Source of the DNA: Clostridium amylolyticum
Lineage (GTDB): Bacteria; Bacillota; Clostridia; Clostridiales; Clostridiaceae
DNA length: 64,000 bases
Assembly: GCF_900142075.1 (NCBI RefSeq)
Contig: NZ_FQZO01000002.1
Location: 124,001 to 188,000 of the forward strand
Reading direction: 5' to 3'
The notes below the pieces were generated by a model. It saw only the letters and a list, made by a program, of their open reading frames with translations, did no database searches and had not been told where the DNA came from. Made by a program: the position numbers and the translations under genes. Shown here piece by piece: positions 16,211 through 24,864 of this stretch. Position 1 is the first letter of the stretch. Each line of letters begins with the position of its first letter.

Positions 16211-17323
16211 CTATAATTTTTTAACTTTAAACTTTTCTAGATCTACTTGATATTTACCAACAGCAGGATCCTGAAGATCTTGACCTTTTTTAGCTTTTAC
16301 TTCAAAGGTCATAACATTTTTGTCAAAGCTTACAAAGACCACATCATATTTATCTGATGGATATTTTTTATCAATATCTAATTCCACTAAATTCCCATTA
16401 TCTGTTTCATAAAGATTTAAACTGCTTCCTTTATCCTTTTCAGTAAATTCAACCATAATAACTTTTTCGTCTCGTGAAAATACCATATAATCAACCTTAG
16501 CATTTTTTAATATGTCCAATGATAAAATTTTTTGTCCTATGGGCTTTTCCATACTGATATCCTCGCCTTGCTGTCCACCTACATCCTGTGGTCCTCCTTG
16601 TTGTCCCCCTTGCTGTCCTCCAGCACCTCCACCTTGAGCGCCAGCAGCGGTTTGAAGACTATCATCTATACCTACAATGCCTATAAAGGAATCTTCATTG
16701 AAGGTAGATATGGCAATTTTTTCTCCACTATAAGAAAAATTCACTGCAGTAAATTCCTTGTTTGGTATAGGTACCTTATTAAAATTAGCCTTATTACTTT
16801 TGGGATACATTTCTCTAGGAAGGCGGTGAAGCCTTATTATAGGGCTGCTCTTTACATCATCTTTTCTCCTTTGGCGGAGAGATTTTCCTTCTACATAAGC
16901 CTCTTTTTCATTTTCAGACTTAACCTCTGAAATTTTGTAGTCTGTTCCTTCTTTTATTATTTTAATGCTGCAATTATCTAAATCTGATCTCGCTTCTCCT
17001 TTAACCACCCTAGTAACCCTATATCTAACCAATATACTTTCTCCTACTTCATTTAATGTGTCTTGATTAAATCCTACAATTCTTAAATCTCCCGGCCTAA
17101 AGTCTTGGTTTTTATCTTTTAAACTTTTTGAATAAAGCTTACTGGCATTTTCATAATCTTCCTTTGCCAACAAGTTTAAATAATTTTCTGCTACTGTGAG
17201 AGCAACCTTAGTGTTAAATTTATTTGAGCTACTTGTTTCATTTTTTTCTTCATTGCCTTTTCCACAGGCTGGAAGTATACACAACATTATAGCTATGAGA
17301 AAAAATGTAATGATTCTTTTCAA
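16211..17323 (-). CDS. Lipoprotein with Gly/Gln-rich insert, family not recognised
   Basis: About 370 residues. The signal peptide ends in a lipobox ILPAC (Cys about residue 21). Residues about 35-140 look like an NTF2-like/DUF4878-type domain (ALTVAENYLNLLAKEDYENASKLYS, then VRYRVTRVVKG). A C-terminal part, about 180-370, has beta-propeller-like stretches (NFSYSGEKIAISTFNED and MVFSRDEKVIMVEFTE) interrupted by a low-complexity insert of Gly and Gln near 225-255. The start is probably the TTG at 17321-17323, with GGGAG 8 bases upstream; GTG (17332) and TTG (17338) alternatives lack a suitable site. Function unknown. Confidence 0.7.
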   Translation of the reverse strand: MKRIITFFLIAIMLCILPACGKGNEEKNETSSSNKFNTKVALTVAENYLNLLAKEDYENASKLYSKSLKDKNQDFRPGDLRIVGFNQDTLNEVGESILVRYRVTRVVKGEARSDLDNCSIKIIKEGTDYKISEVKSENEKEAYVEGKSLRQRRKDDVKSSPIIRLHRLPREMYPKSNKANFNKVPIPNKEFTAVNFSYSGEKIAISTFNEDSFIGIVGIDDSLQTAAGAQGGGAGGQQGGQQGGPQDVGGQQGEDISMEKPIGQKILSLDILKNAKVDYMVFSRDEKVIMVEFTEKDKGSSLNLYETDNGNLVELDIDKKYPSDKYDVVFVSFDKNVMTFEVKAKKGQDLQDPAVGKYQVDLEKFKVKKL

Positions 17324-17461
17324 ATTTCTCACTCCCAATCAAATTATTATCTTTTTCAAATCTAATTACTACTATTATTTATTAAAGTTCTTATTAATAA
17401 ACATAAAAATAAAGAGTTATTTATATATTTAGTAACAGAAAGCTTATGAGGAGGAAAAAAG

Positions 17462-18532
17462 TTGCAAAAAGAAATTTCAAAAACCTTTCAAGTAGCGGCT
17501 GTGTTTATAGGCACTATTGTAGGTGCCGGTCTCGCTTCTGGTAAAGAAATAACTCAATTTTTTACATCCTATGGATATAAGAGTTTTATAGGCATAATTC
17601 TTACAGGAGTATTTTATATTTATATGTGCTCTATTATTGGAAGGCTAAGCATCAAATACAATTTAAATTCTTATTCTGAAGTCATTACATTAGTTAATAG
17701 TAAAAGAACTAGAGGCTCTTTGGGTTCTATAGTGGGTAAGCTGACTTCAGGCATTACCACTTTATATATTTTAAGTAGTGCTTCTATAATACTGGCTGGA
17801 AGCGGATCCCTTTTTCATCAATACTTTGGCATACCAAAGATTATAGGAACGTTGATCATGGCTTTTCTTGCTATTCTTGCATTATGGAAGGAAACGGAAG
17901 GTCTTATAGGAATTAATACTATAATAGTACCTTCGCTGATAATAGTTATTGTAACCATTTTAATTTTGTATATTTTATTTTATAAAGATATTATAACCAT
18001 GGGTAACCTTCAAAGCTTACCAGCAAAAAAGTCTAATTGGTTTATTTCTTGCATTTTATATTCAGGTTATAACATACTGTGCTGTACTGGAGTAATAGTC
18101 CCCTTAAGCAGAGAGATGAAAAACACTAGAACCGTAACCTTAGGTATAATACTAGGTTCTATAGCTTTAACAATTTTATGCTTATTTATAAATTTAATGC
18201 TGATGTTAAATCAGCCTTATATATACAATTATGAAATACCTCTCCTTTATATAGCCAACAGATTTGGAAGTGCCATTCAAATAATGCTGCTTATTATAAT
18301 TTGGCTGGAGATGTTCTCCACTGAAGTATCAGATATTTACAGCATAAGTAAAAGCCTTCAGCAATCTGCTAATATTTCTTTTAAAAAAAATATATTTATA
18401 GTTCTCGCTATAGCTTTACCCATTTCACAAATAGGCTTTACAAACTTAATAAGTATCTTATACCCCATCTTTGGACTGCTTAGTTTGATTTTTATTGCCC
18501 AATGTTTATTCTTTTATTATTCCCATGAATAA
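17462..18532 (+). CDS. YkvI-family membrane transporter-like protein
   Basis: A 356-residue protein with about ten membrane helices. The N-terminal helix FQVAAVFIGTIVGAGLASGKEITQFF is a hallmark of the YkvI family, distant relatives of amino-acid/polyamine permeases. Later SNWFISCILYSGYNILCCTGVIVPL corresponds to the unwound helix region of that fold. It starts at TTG (17462), directly after AGGAGGAAAAAAG. It is divergent from the lipoprotein gene and 117 bp ahead of the PflX-type radical SAM gene. Substrate unknown; family annotation only. Confidence 0.8.
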   Translation: MQKEISKTFQVAAVFIGTIVGAGLASGKEITQFFTSYGYKSFIGIILTGVFYIYMCSIIGRLSIKYNLNSYSEVITLVNSKRTRGSLGSIVGKLTSGITTLYILSSASIILAGSGSLFHQYFGIPKIIGTLIMAFLAILALWKETEGLIGINTIIVPSLIIVIVTILILYILFYKDIITMGNLQSLPAKKSNWFISCILYSGYNILCCTGVIVPLSREMKNTRTVTLGIILGSIALTILCLFINLMLMLNQPYIYNYEIPLLYIANRFGSAIQIMLLIIIWLEMFSTEVSDIYSISKSLQQSANISFKKNIFIVLAIALPISQIGFTNLISILYPIFGLLSLIFIAQCLFFYYSHE

Positions 18533-18649
18533 TAAAAGAATTCAATGGAAGCAATATAGGTTTCCGTAATATTTATGTAGACATAGTTTACTCTTTGTTA
18601 TATATTTTATTTGTATTTACGGAGACTTTGAATTAGAGGTGAACAGACT

Positions 18650-19540
18650 TTGTCTAATGAATATATGCTTGAAAATTGTAGACTTTGCGCTAGAAACTGT
18701 GGGGTGAATAGGCTTAAAGGCCAGATAGGCTATTGCCGCAGCTCAAAAAACTTAAAAATTGCCAGAGCAGCCCTTCATTTTTGGGAGGAACCTTGTATTT
18801 CCGGTGAAAAGGGTTCTGGTACTGTATTCTTTTCTTCCTGTAGCCTTGGATGTGTTTTTTGTCAGAATCATTGCATAAGTCAAGGAGATATGGGTAAAGA
18901 AATAACCATAGAGAGGCTTTCTGAAATATTTATTGAGCTTCAGGAACAAGGAGCTATGAACATAAACTTGGTAACTCCTACGCATTTTGTCCCTCAAATA
19001 ATAGAATCTATTGATATAGCTAAAAATAACGGTTTAAATCTGCCTATAGTTTATAATACCAGCAGCTACGACAATCTAGAAACTATAAAAGCCTTAAAAG
19101 GCTATGTAGATATATATCTTCCAGACTTAAAATATTTTGATGATAAGTATGCTATAAAATACTCTAAAGTTAAAAACTATTTTCATATAGCTACGGGGGC
19201 TATAAAAGAGATGGTTAAACAGGTGGGAGAGCCAGCCTTTAACAATGATGGCATTATGGAAAAAGGGGTTATTATAAGGCATATGATGTTGCCCGGCCTT
19301 TTATTTGACTCAAAAAAGATAGTAGATTATGTCTATAACAAATATAGTGATAGAGTGTATTTAAGCTTAATGAATCAATACACCCCTTATAATAAAGTTT
19401 CTGAATATCCTGAAATAAACAAGCCCTTAAATCAAAAACATTATGAAGCCCTTATAGATTATGCTTTGAATTTAGGGGTTGTAAATGGCTTCATCCAAGA
19501 TGAAGGTACATGTTCTCAATCTTTTATACCTCAATGGTAG
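18650..19540 (+). CDS. PflX-like radical SAM protein
   Basis: A 296-residue protein related to pyruvate formate-lyase activating enzyme but of the separate PflX group. The cluster motif is CSLGCVFC (Cys64, Cys68, Cys71). Four further Cys near the N-terminus (C10, C13, C17, C29) could bind a second metal centre and are typical of the group. Later motifs include NLVTPTHFVPQI and IYLPDLKYFD. TTG at 18650 is favoured because GAGGTG lies 8 bases upstream; an ATG at 18665 would remove five residues. No glycyl-radical enzyme is adjacent, so the target is unknown. Confidence 0.85.
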   Translation: MSNEYMLENCRLCARNCGVNRLKGQIGYCRSSKNLKIARAALHFWEEPCISGEKGSGTVFFSSCSLGCVFCQNHCISQGDMGKEITIERLSEIFIELQEQGAMNINLVTPTHFVPQIIESIDIAKNNGLNLPIVYNTSSYDNLETIKALKGYVDIYLPDLKYFDDKYAIKYSKVKNYFHIATGAIKEMVKQVGEPAFNNDGIMEKGVIIRHMMLPGLLFDSKKIVDYVYNKYSDRVYLSLMNQYTPYNKVSEYPEINKPLNQKHYEALIDYALNLGVVNGFIQDEGTCSQSFIPQW

Positions 19541-19588
19541 AAATAAGCCTCTAAGTCAAATCTTTCATTTGACCTAGAGGCTTATTTC
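19540..19588. terminator. Bidirectional terminator between convergent genes
   Basis: 22-bp arms with one mismatch, 19540-19561 and 19567-19588 (GAAATAAGCCTCTA core). It starts inside the stop codon of the radical SAM gene and precedes the end of the convergent RMD1-like gene. Confidence 0.85.
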
Positions 19589-19652
19589 AATTCATATTCT
19601 AACTTTAATTTCTTTGGACAAACAGGTGACAGCCACTTGACAAGTGACAACT

Positions 19653-20504
19653 CTAACCTCCAAATACTCCTTTTATGAAATTAAGTAATGGTTGTTCAAA
19701 AGCATGGAGCACTTCTATTAAGATAAGTATTATTACTATTATTTCTAATATGGTTCCTCTTCTAGATTGACTTAAATTTGAAAATACTTCTGTGGTATCT
19801 AAAAGTACTTGGGATTTGGCATTTAGCTTTTCATATCTATCATTTAATTCAAAGAGGTCTGCCAGTTCATTAAAAAGCTCCTCAGCTTTTTCATTTTTCC
19901 AAGCCACCGCTGGCTTATCTAAAAGTAAGATATAAGATATGGTAGTGTTTTTAAAAGCTAATATCTTACCTATTATTTTCGCTACTTTTTTATCGCTGAT
20001 ATTTACCTTTCCTATCTTAAAGTAGTTTAAAATTTCTTCTACTTGGTCAAAAACCAAATCAGTGCTTAGCTCTATAGCTTCTAGGGCTACGGATTTGGCC
20101 ACAACTAGAGCTGTCATATCAAGATGGTAGCTTTCTAAAGTCTTAACTTTAAGGCACAAATATACCAGTTCCTCTTCTTGAGTTTCATCAATTTCAATCT
20201 TAAAATCTTCAAAGCAATCATATTTCATATCTATATTTTTGCTTTTTATGCTATTGGGTATGTTTTTAATATCATCTACAAAGTTTTGCATTTCTTCTCT
20301 TTTAAAGTTAATAAACACTACTACGCCAAAATAATAGATGTATACGAGGCTATCTTCATTAACATTATATTTTGCTATGGTTTCTGGTTTTAAAATCAAA
20401 GGTTCTTCCCATTTCAACTTTCTATTTATGCCATAAAAAGCTGAAATATTTGAAATGTTAAATTCACTGCATACCGCTTGAGCCACCACGCTGCAAGTCT
20501 TCAT
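19653..20504 (-). CDS. RMD1/YagE (DUF155) family membrane protein
   Basis: About 283 residues. The body is soluble; near the C-terminus NLSQSRRGTILEIIVIILILIEVLHAF provides one membrane helix (about residues 245-270), the arrangement of RMD1/YagE proteins found from bacteria to mitochondria. Middle signatures include TALVVAKSVALEAIELSTD and YILLLDKPAVAWKN. The ATG at 20502-20504 has GGGAG 9 bases upstream, so it is preferred over an ATG five codons earlier. Molecular function is not established; eukaryotic members support mitochondrial translation or RNA handling. Confidence 0.82.
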   Translation of the reverse strand: MKTCSVVAQAVCSEFNISNISAFYGINRKLKWEEPLILKPETIAKYNVNEDSLVYIYYFGVVVFINFKREEMQNFVDDIKNIPNSIKSKNIDMKYDCFEDFKIEIDETQEEELVYLCLKVKTLESYHLDMTALVVAKSVALEAIELSTDLVFDQVEEILNYFKIGKVNISDKKVAKIIGKILAFKNTTISYILLLDKPAVAWKNEKAEELFNELADLFELNDRYEKLNAKSQVLLDTTEVFSNLSQSRRGTILEIIVIILILIEVLHAFEQPLLNFIKGVFGG

Positions 20505-20605
20505 AGTAACATCTCCCATTATTTGATATTTTTATTTTATCACAGCTTTTTATTGAAAAATATATAAAACATAAAGGAAACCCGAAGGTTTCCTCATTAT
20601 TTTAA

Positions 20606-23600
20606 CTAAACTGCATCTTCTTCCTCTTTCTTTTTATATACTACAAGCCCTGTTCCTACAGCTGCTAAGGAAATACCTAGTACAACTAAGAAATTAAAGC
20701 CTATAGCTTCACCAGTTTTAGGAAGAACTGTACCAGCTGAGCTCACTGCTTTTTCAGCAATGGCAAAGGTAGACAAATGATTAGTTTTGAAGGTAACTGT
20801 GCTGTCAACTACTTTTACATCAGATACAAATTCAAACTTCTTGCTTTCTTCATTATAGTAGAAGGCAGCAAGTTTGTTTAAATCTAAGCCTTTTAACATC
20901 TCAGAAGTTAAAGGTATAGTAATTTCTACGGAAGCATTGTTTGCTAACTTATGGATTATAGTTTCTTTACCATCCTTAGATATTACTTTTATGGTGTAAT
21001 TAAATACTGTTTTAACACCTTTTATCCCCTTTAATAACTCACTGTTAATATCTGTGTCAAGAGTAATAACTATCTTATCAGCATTTTCTAGTACACCTTT
21101 TTCAAAAGCATTGAAAGGAATCTTAAATATGCTGTTATCTTTACCCTTTATAGTGAGAGTTCCCGATGGATCATTAAGTAAGCTTTGGATATCTTTAATA
21201 ACTACTTGAGTATCTTCAGCTATCTTATCAATAGCTACTTCATAATTTCCATTTTGTCCTTTTAGTTTATTTACTGTAGTTACATTCTTATCCACTACTA
21301 CATCTGGTATTTCTATAACCGGCACATCACCGTTTATCATCATTTCTTCTGGTTTTGATGCTATAGCTTCTAAGGCTCTTAATTCTTCTGCTGTCATAGA
21401 TTTAAGAAGAGCTGCCATCTCATCTCTAATAGGCTTACCGGTGTCTACTATATCTTTAGCACCTGTAAAATCGTATTGGTCTCCTTTATCTACTATAAAG
21501 TCATTGGTAACTACTTTGTAGTATTTATCCATTTCTATAGGAGTACCATCTAATAAGGTCATTCCCTTAATTCTGCTATTTGCTTTAGCATCCTTGTCAT
21601 AGTAAACTTTTAATCCATAGAACTGGCCTGGCTTAAATCCTTCTGCCATAATACCATGCTCTATAACCCTCTTAAGGTCTGCTCCCTTAATATTTAATGT
21701 AACTATAGTATTGTCAAATGGCATTAATTCATACATTAATCCCATGGTAATTGTTCCCTTTTCAAATCCTCTTCTCAATCCACCACCGTTGGTAACAGCT
21801 ATTTGAGCTCCGCCAACTTTTGCCATTAGAGCTGTAGACCAGATACCCATAGGGCTTAATCCACCATTTTGAGTGGTATCGTGAGGAAGATCCATTCCTA
21901 AATCAATAACTTTCTCATTTAATATAGGTGCAAGTTCTTTAACATATCCAGCTACCATAGCTTTAACTTCTGGATCTTCAGTTAAAGTTTTTACTCTATT
22001 ATATAGATCATCCACTGAACCTGCAGCCAAAACTAACTTATTATTATCATCAAACTCTAAGTGAATTCTAGCTAAGGATCTTCCATTATAGTATCCTTGA
22101 ACTATTGGAATATTATTAACTCTTCCATCTAAGGTCTGATGAGTGTGTCCAGTGATAATAGCATCGATATTTTTAACTCTATTAGCAAAATCTTCTGCTT
22201 CCCCTGTTATCTTTCCACTCTTATCTTGGAAGCCTCCTAGGTGAGTTAAAGCTACTACTGCATCTACCTTTTCCACTTCTTTTAAATGCTTAGCCCAAGT
22301 GTTTGCGGCTTCCACTGGATCTCTAAACTCAAAGTCTTTAACATTTTCAGGCTTTGTTTTAAAGGCCGTTTCTGGAGTAGCTAGACCTATGAAGCCTATC
22401 TTCTTACCATCAACTTCTTTTACTATATAAGCTTTTGCCCAATCTACTGGTTTACCAGTATCCTTTGAGTATATATTTGATGCTAGGAAGTTTTCAAAAC
22501 CTCCATCCTTTGCCCACTGTGGAATATATTTCCAGCCCCAATCAAACTCATGGTTACCTATGGCTGAAGTGACCAATCCTATGGATTTTAGGAATTCACT
22601 TACTGGCTTACCATGAAGTAAATTGGACATAGCACTACCTTGATACAAGTCTCCTGCAGCCACTACTAAACTGTTAGGATTAGCTTCCTTAAACTTTTTA
22701 ATTTCTCCGGCTAATTTAGCTGCTCCAATGTTCTTACCTGCTTCTTCCATAGTTCCGTGGAAGTCATTGAAAGATAGTATATTGATAAAATTCTTCTCTA
22801 CTTTTAATATATCTTCCCAGTTTATGCTCTTAACATTAGGGGTTCTTCCATCTTCAGAGGTAGGAAGTTTAAGCTTTCCATCATTTATCAGCTTAACAGC
22901 CTTATCTCTCTTCACTGAATCCCATCTATAACCTGTAAGCTTCCAGTTATTATCTACTTCTGGAGTTATAATCTTCTTTTCAGTGATATATTGTCCAATA
23001 AAATCTCTTATTTGGGAAGGCTGCTCATTGGTAGAGTCATATATAGTTTCAACACCTTCGCCTTTAAACAAACCACTATCATTATTTAATAGGGTATTGT
23101 TGGCTCTGTAATTGTTAACAGTTAAATAAATAGTATCTTCATCTTTTACAGAGTTACCATCACTATAAGTAAGATTTTCAATTCTACTACCAGGTGCTTT
23201 GGATATATTAATATCGTATTTAACACCACTAAACATATCGTAATTATAAAGTCTAATCTTTTCATTAAAGGAAATGGTTAAATCTCCTGTTTTAAAGGTA
23301 TTAAAGTAAGAAGCTGACCATTCCATATACTTCTTTAATTGTTTTCCATTAACCTTTAAAGTCATAAGACTATTATCATATTTGTATATTAAAGAAGTAC
23401 CAGCATTGGTTATAGACCCTTCTTTAACATTAGCATTTTCAGCAAACATCGCTGCTCCTGCCACTCTTCTAGCTCCAGCAGGTACACCCTTTTTACCATA
23501 CTCTAGCTGAACTTTGTTAATAAGGTCTATAAGTGCAGTATCTTGCATCACACCTTGAGGTATTCCTTTAACCTCATTAGCAGGTACAAGATCTCCACCC

Positions 23601-24607
23601 TTAAGTTCTCCTATAACTGTTTTAGCATTATCTTTTGCTCTAGTGTCATAGGACTTTAAAATATCTACTAAACTGCCATCCTCAGCTACATCTTTAACGT
23701 CTATTAAGGTGGAGCTGCCGCTTGCAACCTTATACTTACCTGAAGCATCTTTTTCCACCTTAAGATCTATTTTAGAAAGCTTTTGAGCATAGCTTCCTGG
23801 TTCTGTAATTAATACATTACCTTCCTTTGCTTGAGGAATATTTGAGTGAGCATGTCCAGCTACTATTGCAGCCAAATCTGGAACAGCTTTAGCTAATTCT
23901 CTAGCACTGTCTCCATTACCATATTCTTCATTCTCTCCAGCATGGAAAGTAGCTATCATTACATCTACTTGAGGTCTTAATTCATCAGCAATCTTTTTAC
24001 CCTCATCTACAGGGTTTGTAACGGTATAACCTTTAAGATTTGGGCCATCCCATTTAGTGATATGCGGAGTGATTAAGCCTATGATTCCTACCTTAACTCC
24101 ATTAACTTCTTTGATGATATAAGGCTTTCCTAGTCTTTCTTTAGTGGCAGTATTAAGTACATTACCACATAAAATTTCGAACTTTGCAGCTTTTTTAAAT
24201 CTAGCAACAAAATCCATACCATAGTTGAACTCGTGATTTCCTAAGCTCAAGCTATCATAACCCATAGCATTCATTCCTGCTATCATAGGATGAATTTCAT
24301 CATTTATGAATAGTGAGGAAGCTGTACCTTGAAGGGTATCCCCATTATCCACCAATATAGTGTTAGGGTTCTTTGCTCTAAGACCCTTTACTAAAGTAGC
24401 TATTTGAGCAAGGCTTCCAGATTTACTTACACTGTCAGTGGCATAATCATAAGCTACAAACTTATTATGCATGTCTGAAGTGGCAAGTATCTGAATGTCA
24501 ATAGGAGTTTCTGCAGCATGGGCAGTAAGATTGACAGGAGTTATAAAACTTACTATCATCATTAAGGCCGTAAACAGCGTTAGAAACTTTTTATAAGTTT
24601 TTCTCAT
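20606..24607 (-). CDS. Cell-wall-anchored tandem 5'-nucleotidase / cyclic phosphodiesterase
   Basis: 1333 residues. The signal peptide (1-32) ends at AHA-AE. Two complete calcineurin-type phosphoesterase plus 5'-nucleotidase C-terminal units follow. The first starts at IQILATSDMHNKF (about 39), with GNHEFNYG and AGHAHSN. The second starts at NILSFNDFHG (about 610), with AAGDLYQG, GNHEFDWG and GHTHQ. A beta-rich region spans about 1130-1285. The end is a sortase signal: LPKTG (1295-1299), a hydrophobic helix and a KKKEEED tail. It would hydrolyse extracellular nucleotides for phosphate and nucleoside salvage. Most relatives carry one or both units; the length fits the fused 2',3'-cyclic phosphodiesterase/3'-nucleotidase plus 5'-nucleotidase type. 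No sortase gene is in the window. Confidence 0.9.
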   Translation of the reverse strand: MRKTYKKFLTLFTALMMIVSFITPVNLTAHAAETPIDIQILATSDMHNKFVAYDYATDSVSKSGSLAQIATLVKGLRAKNPNTILVDNGDTLQGTASSLFINDEIHPMIAGMNAMGYDSLSLGNHEFNYGMDFVARFKKAAKFEILCGNVLNTATKERLGKPYIIKEVNGVKVGIIGLITPHITKWDGPNLKGYTVTNPVDEGKKIADELRPQVDVMIATFHAGENEEYGNGDSARELAKAVPDLAAIVAGHAHSNIPQAKEGNVLITEPGSYAQKLSKIDLKVEKDASGKYKVASGSSTLIDVKDVAEDGSLVDILKSYDTRAKDNAKTVIGELKGGDLVPANEVKGIPQGVMQDTALIDLINKVQLEYGKKGVPAGARRVAGAAMFAENANVKEGSITNAGTSLIYKYDNSLMTLKVNGKQLKKYMEWSASYFNTFKTGDLTISFNEKIRLYNYDMFSGVKYDINISKAPGSRIENLTYSDGNSVKDEDTIYLTVNNYRANNTLLNNDSGLFKGEGVETIYDSTNEQPSQIRDFIGQYITEKKIITPEVDNNWKLTGYRWDSVKRDKAVKLINDGKLKLPTSEDGRTPNVKSINWEDILKVEKNFINILSFNDFHGTMEEAGKNIGAAKLAGEIKKFKEANPNSLVVAAGDLYQGSAMSNLLHGKPVSEFLKSIGLVTSAIGNHEFDWGWKYIPQWAKDGGFENFLASNIYSKDTGKPVDWAKAYIVKEVDGKKIGFIGLATPETAFKTKPENVKDFEFRDPVEAANTWAKHLKEVEKVDAVVALTHLGGFQDKSGKITGEAEDFANRVKNIDAIITGHTHQTLDGRVNNIPIVQGYYNGRSLARIHLEFDDNNKLVLAAGSVDDLYNRVKTLTEDPEVKAMVAGYVKELAPILNEKVIDLGMDLPHDTTQNGGLSPMGIWSTALMAKVGGAQIAVTNGGGLRRGFEKGTITMGLMYELMPFDNTIVTLNIKGADLKRVIEHGIMAEGFKPGQFYGLKVYYDKDAKANSRIKGMTLLDGTPIEMDKYYKVVTNDFIVDKGDQYDFTGAKDIVDTGKPIRDEMAALLKSMTAEELRALEAIASKPEEMMINGDVPVIEIPDVVVDKNVTTVNKLKGQNGNYEVAIDKIAEDTQVVIKDIQSLLNDPSGTLTIKGKDNSIFKIPFNAFEKGVLENADKIVITLDTDINSELLKGIKGVKTVFNYTIKVISKDGKETIIHKLANNASVEITIPLTSEMLKGLDLNKLAAFYYNEESKKFEFVSDVKVVDSTVTFKTNHLSTFAIAEKAVSSAGTVLPKTGEAIGFNFLVVLGISLAAVGTGLVVYKKKEEEDAV

Positions 24608-24637
24608 TTCTCGTCCCCCTTTTTTATTTTTGTTTAA

Positions 24638-24659
24638 GGTTACTATTTACATAGTAACC
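24638..24659 (-). promoter_or_regulatory. Inverted repeat in the leader of the nucleotidase gene
   Basis: GGTTACTAT (24638-24646) pairs with ATAGTAACC (24651-24659), 30 bases before the start codon on the minus strand. It may be an operator or an RNA hairpin in the leader; no known site matches. Confidence 0.4.
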
Positions 24660-24761
24660 CATTGTGTATATTTTGTAAATATATACAAATATAAGTTAAT
24701 ATAGTTAACATATACTTAATATTTTTACAACCTTTTTATATAATTTACTATTAAAAAGAAT

Positions 24762-24797
24762 TAAACCACTTTTCTAAATATTTAGAAAAGTGGTTTA
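24762..24797 (-). terminator. Intrinsic terminator after the H-NOX receptor gene
   Basis: Perfect 17-bp arms (24762-24778 and 24781-24797, TAAACCACTTTTCTAAA) with a 2-base loop. It lies about 70 bases beyond the receptor stop on the minus strand and is followed there by a T-rich tract. Confidence 0.8.
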
Positions 24798-24864
24798 TAA
24801 AATCACTATATTATTCTTTTTTCTACATTAATCATCTTATTTTTTACTTTTATTTTTTAAAACT

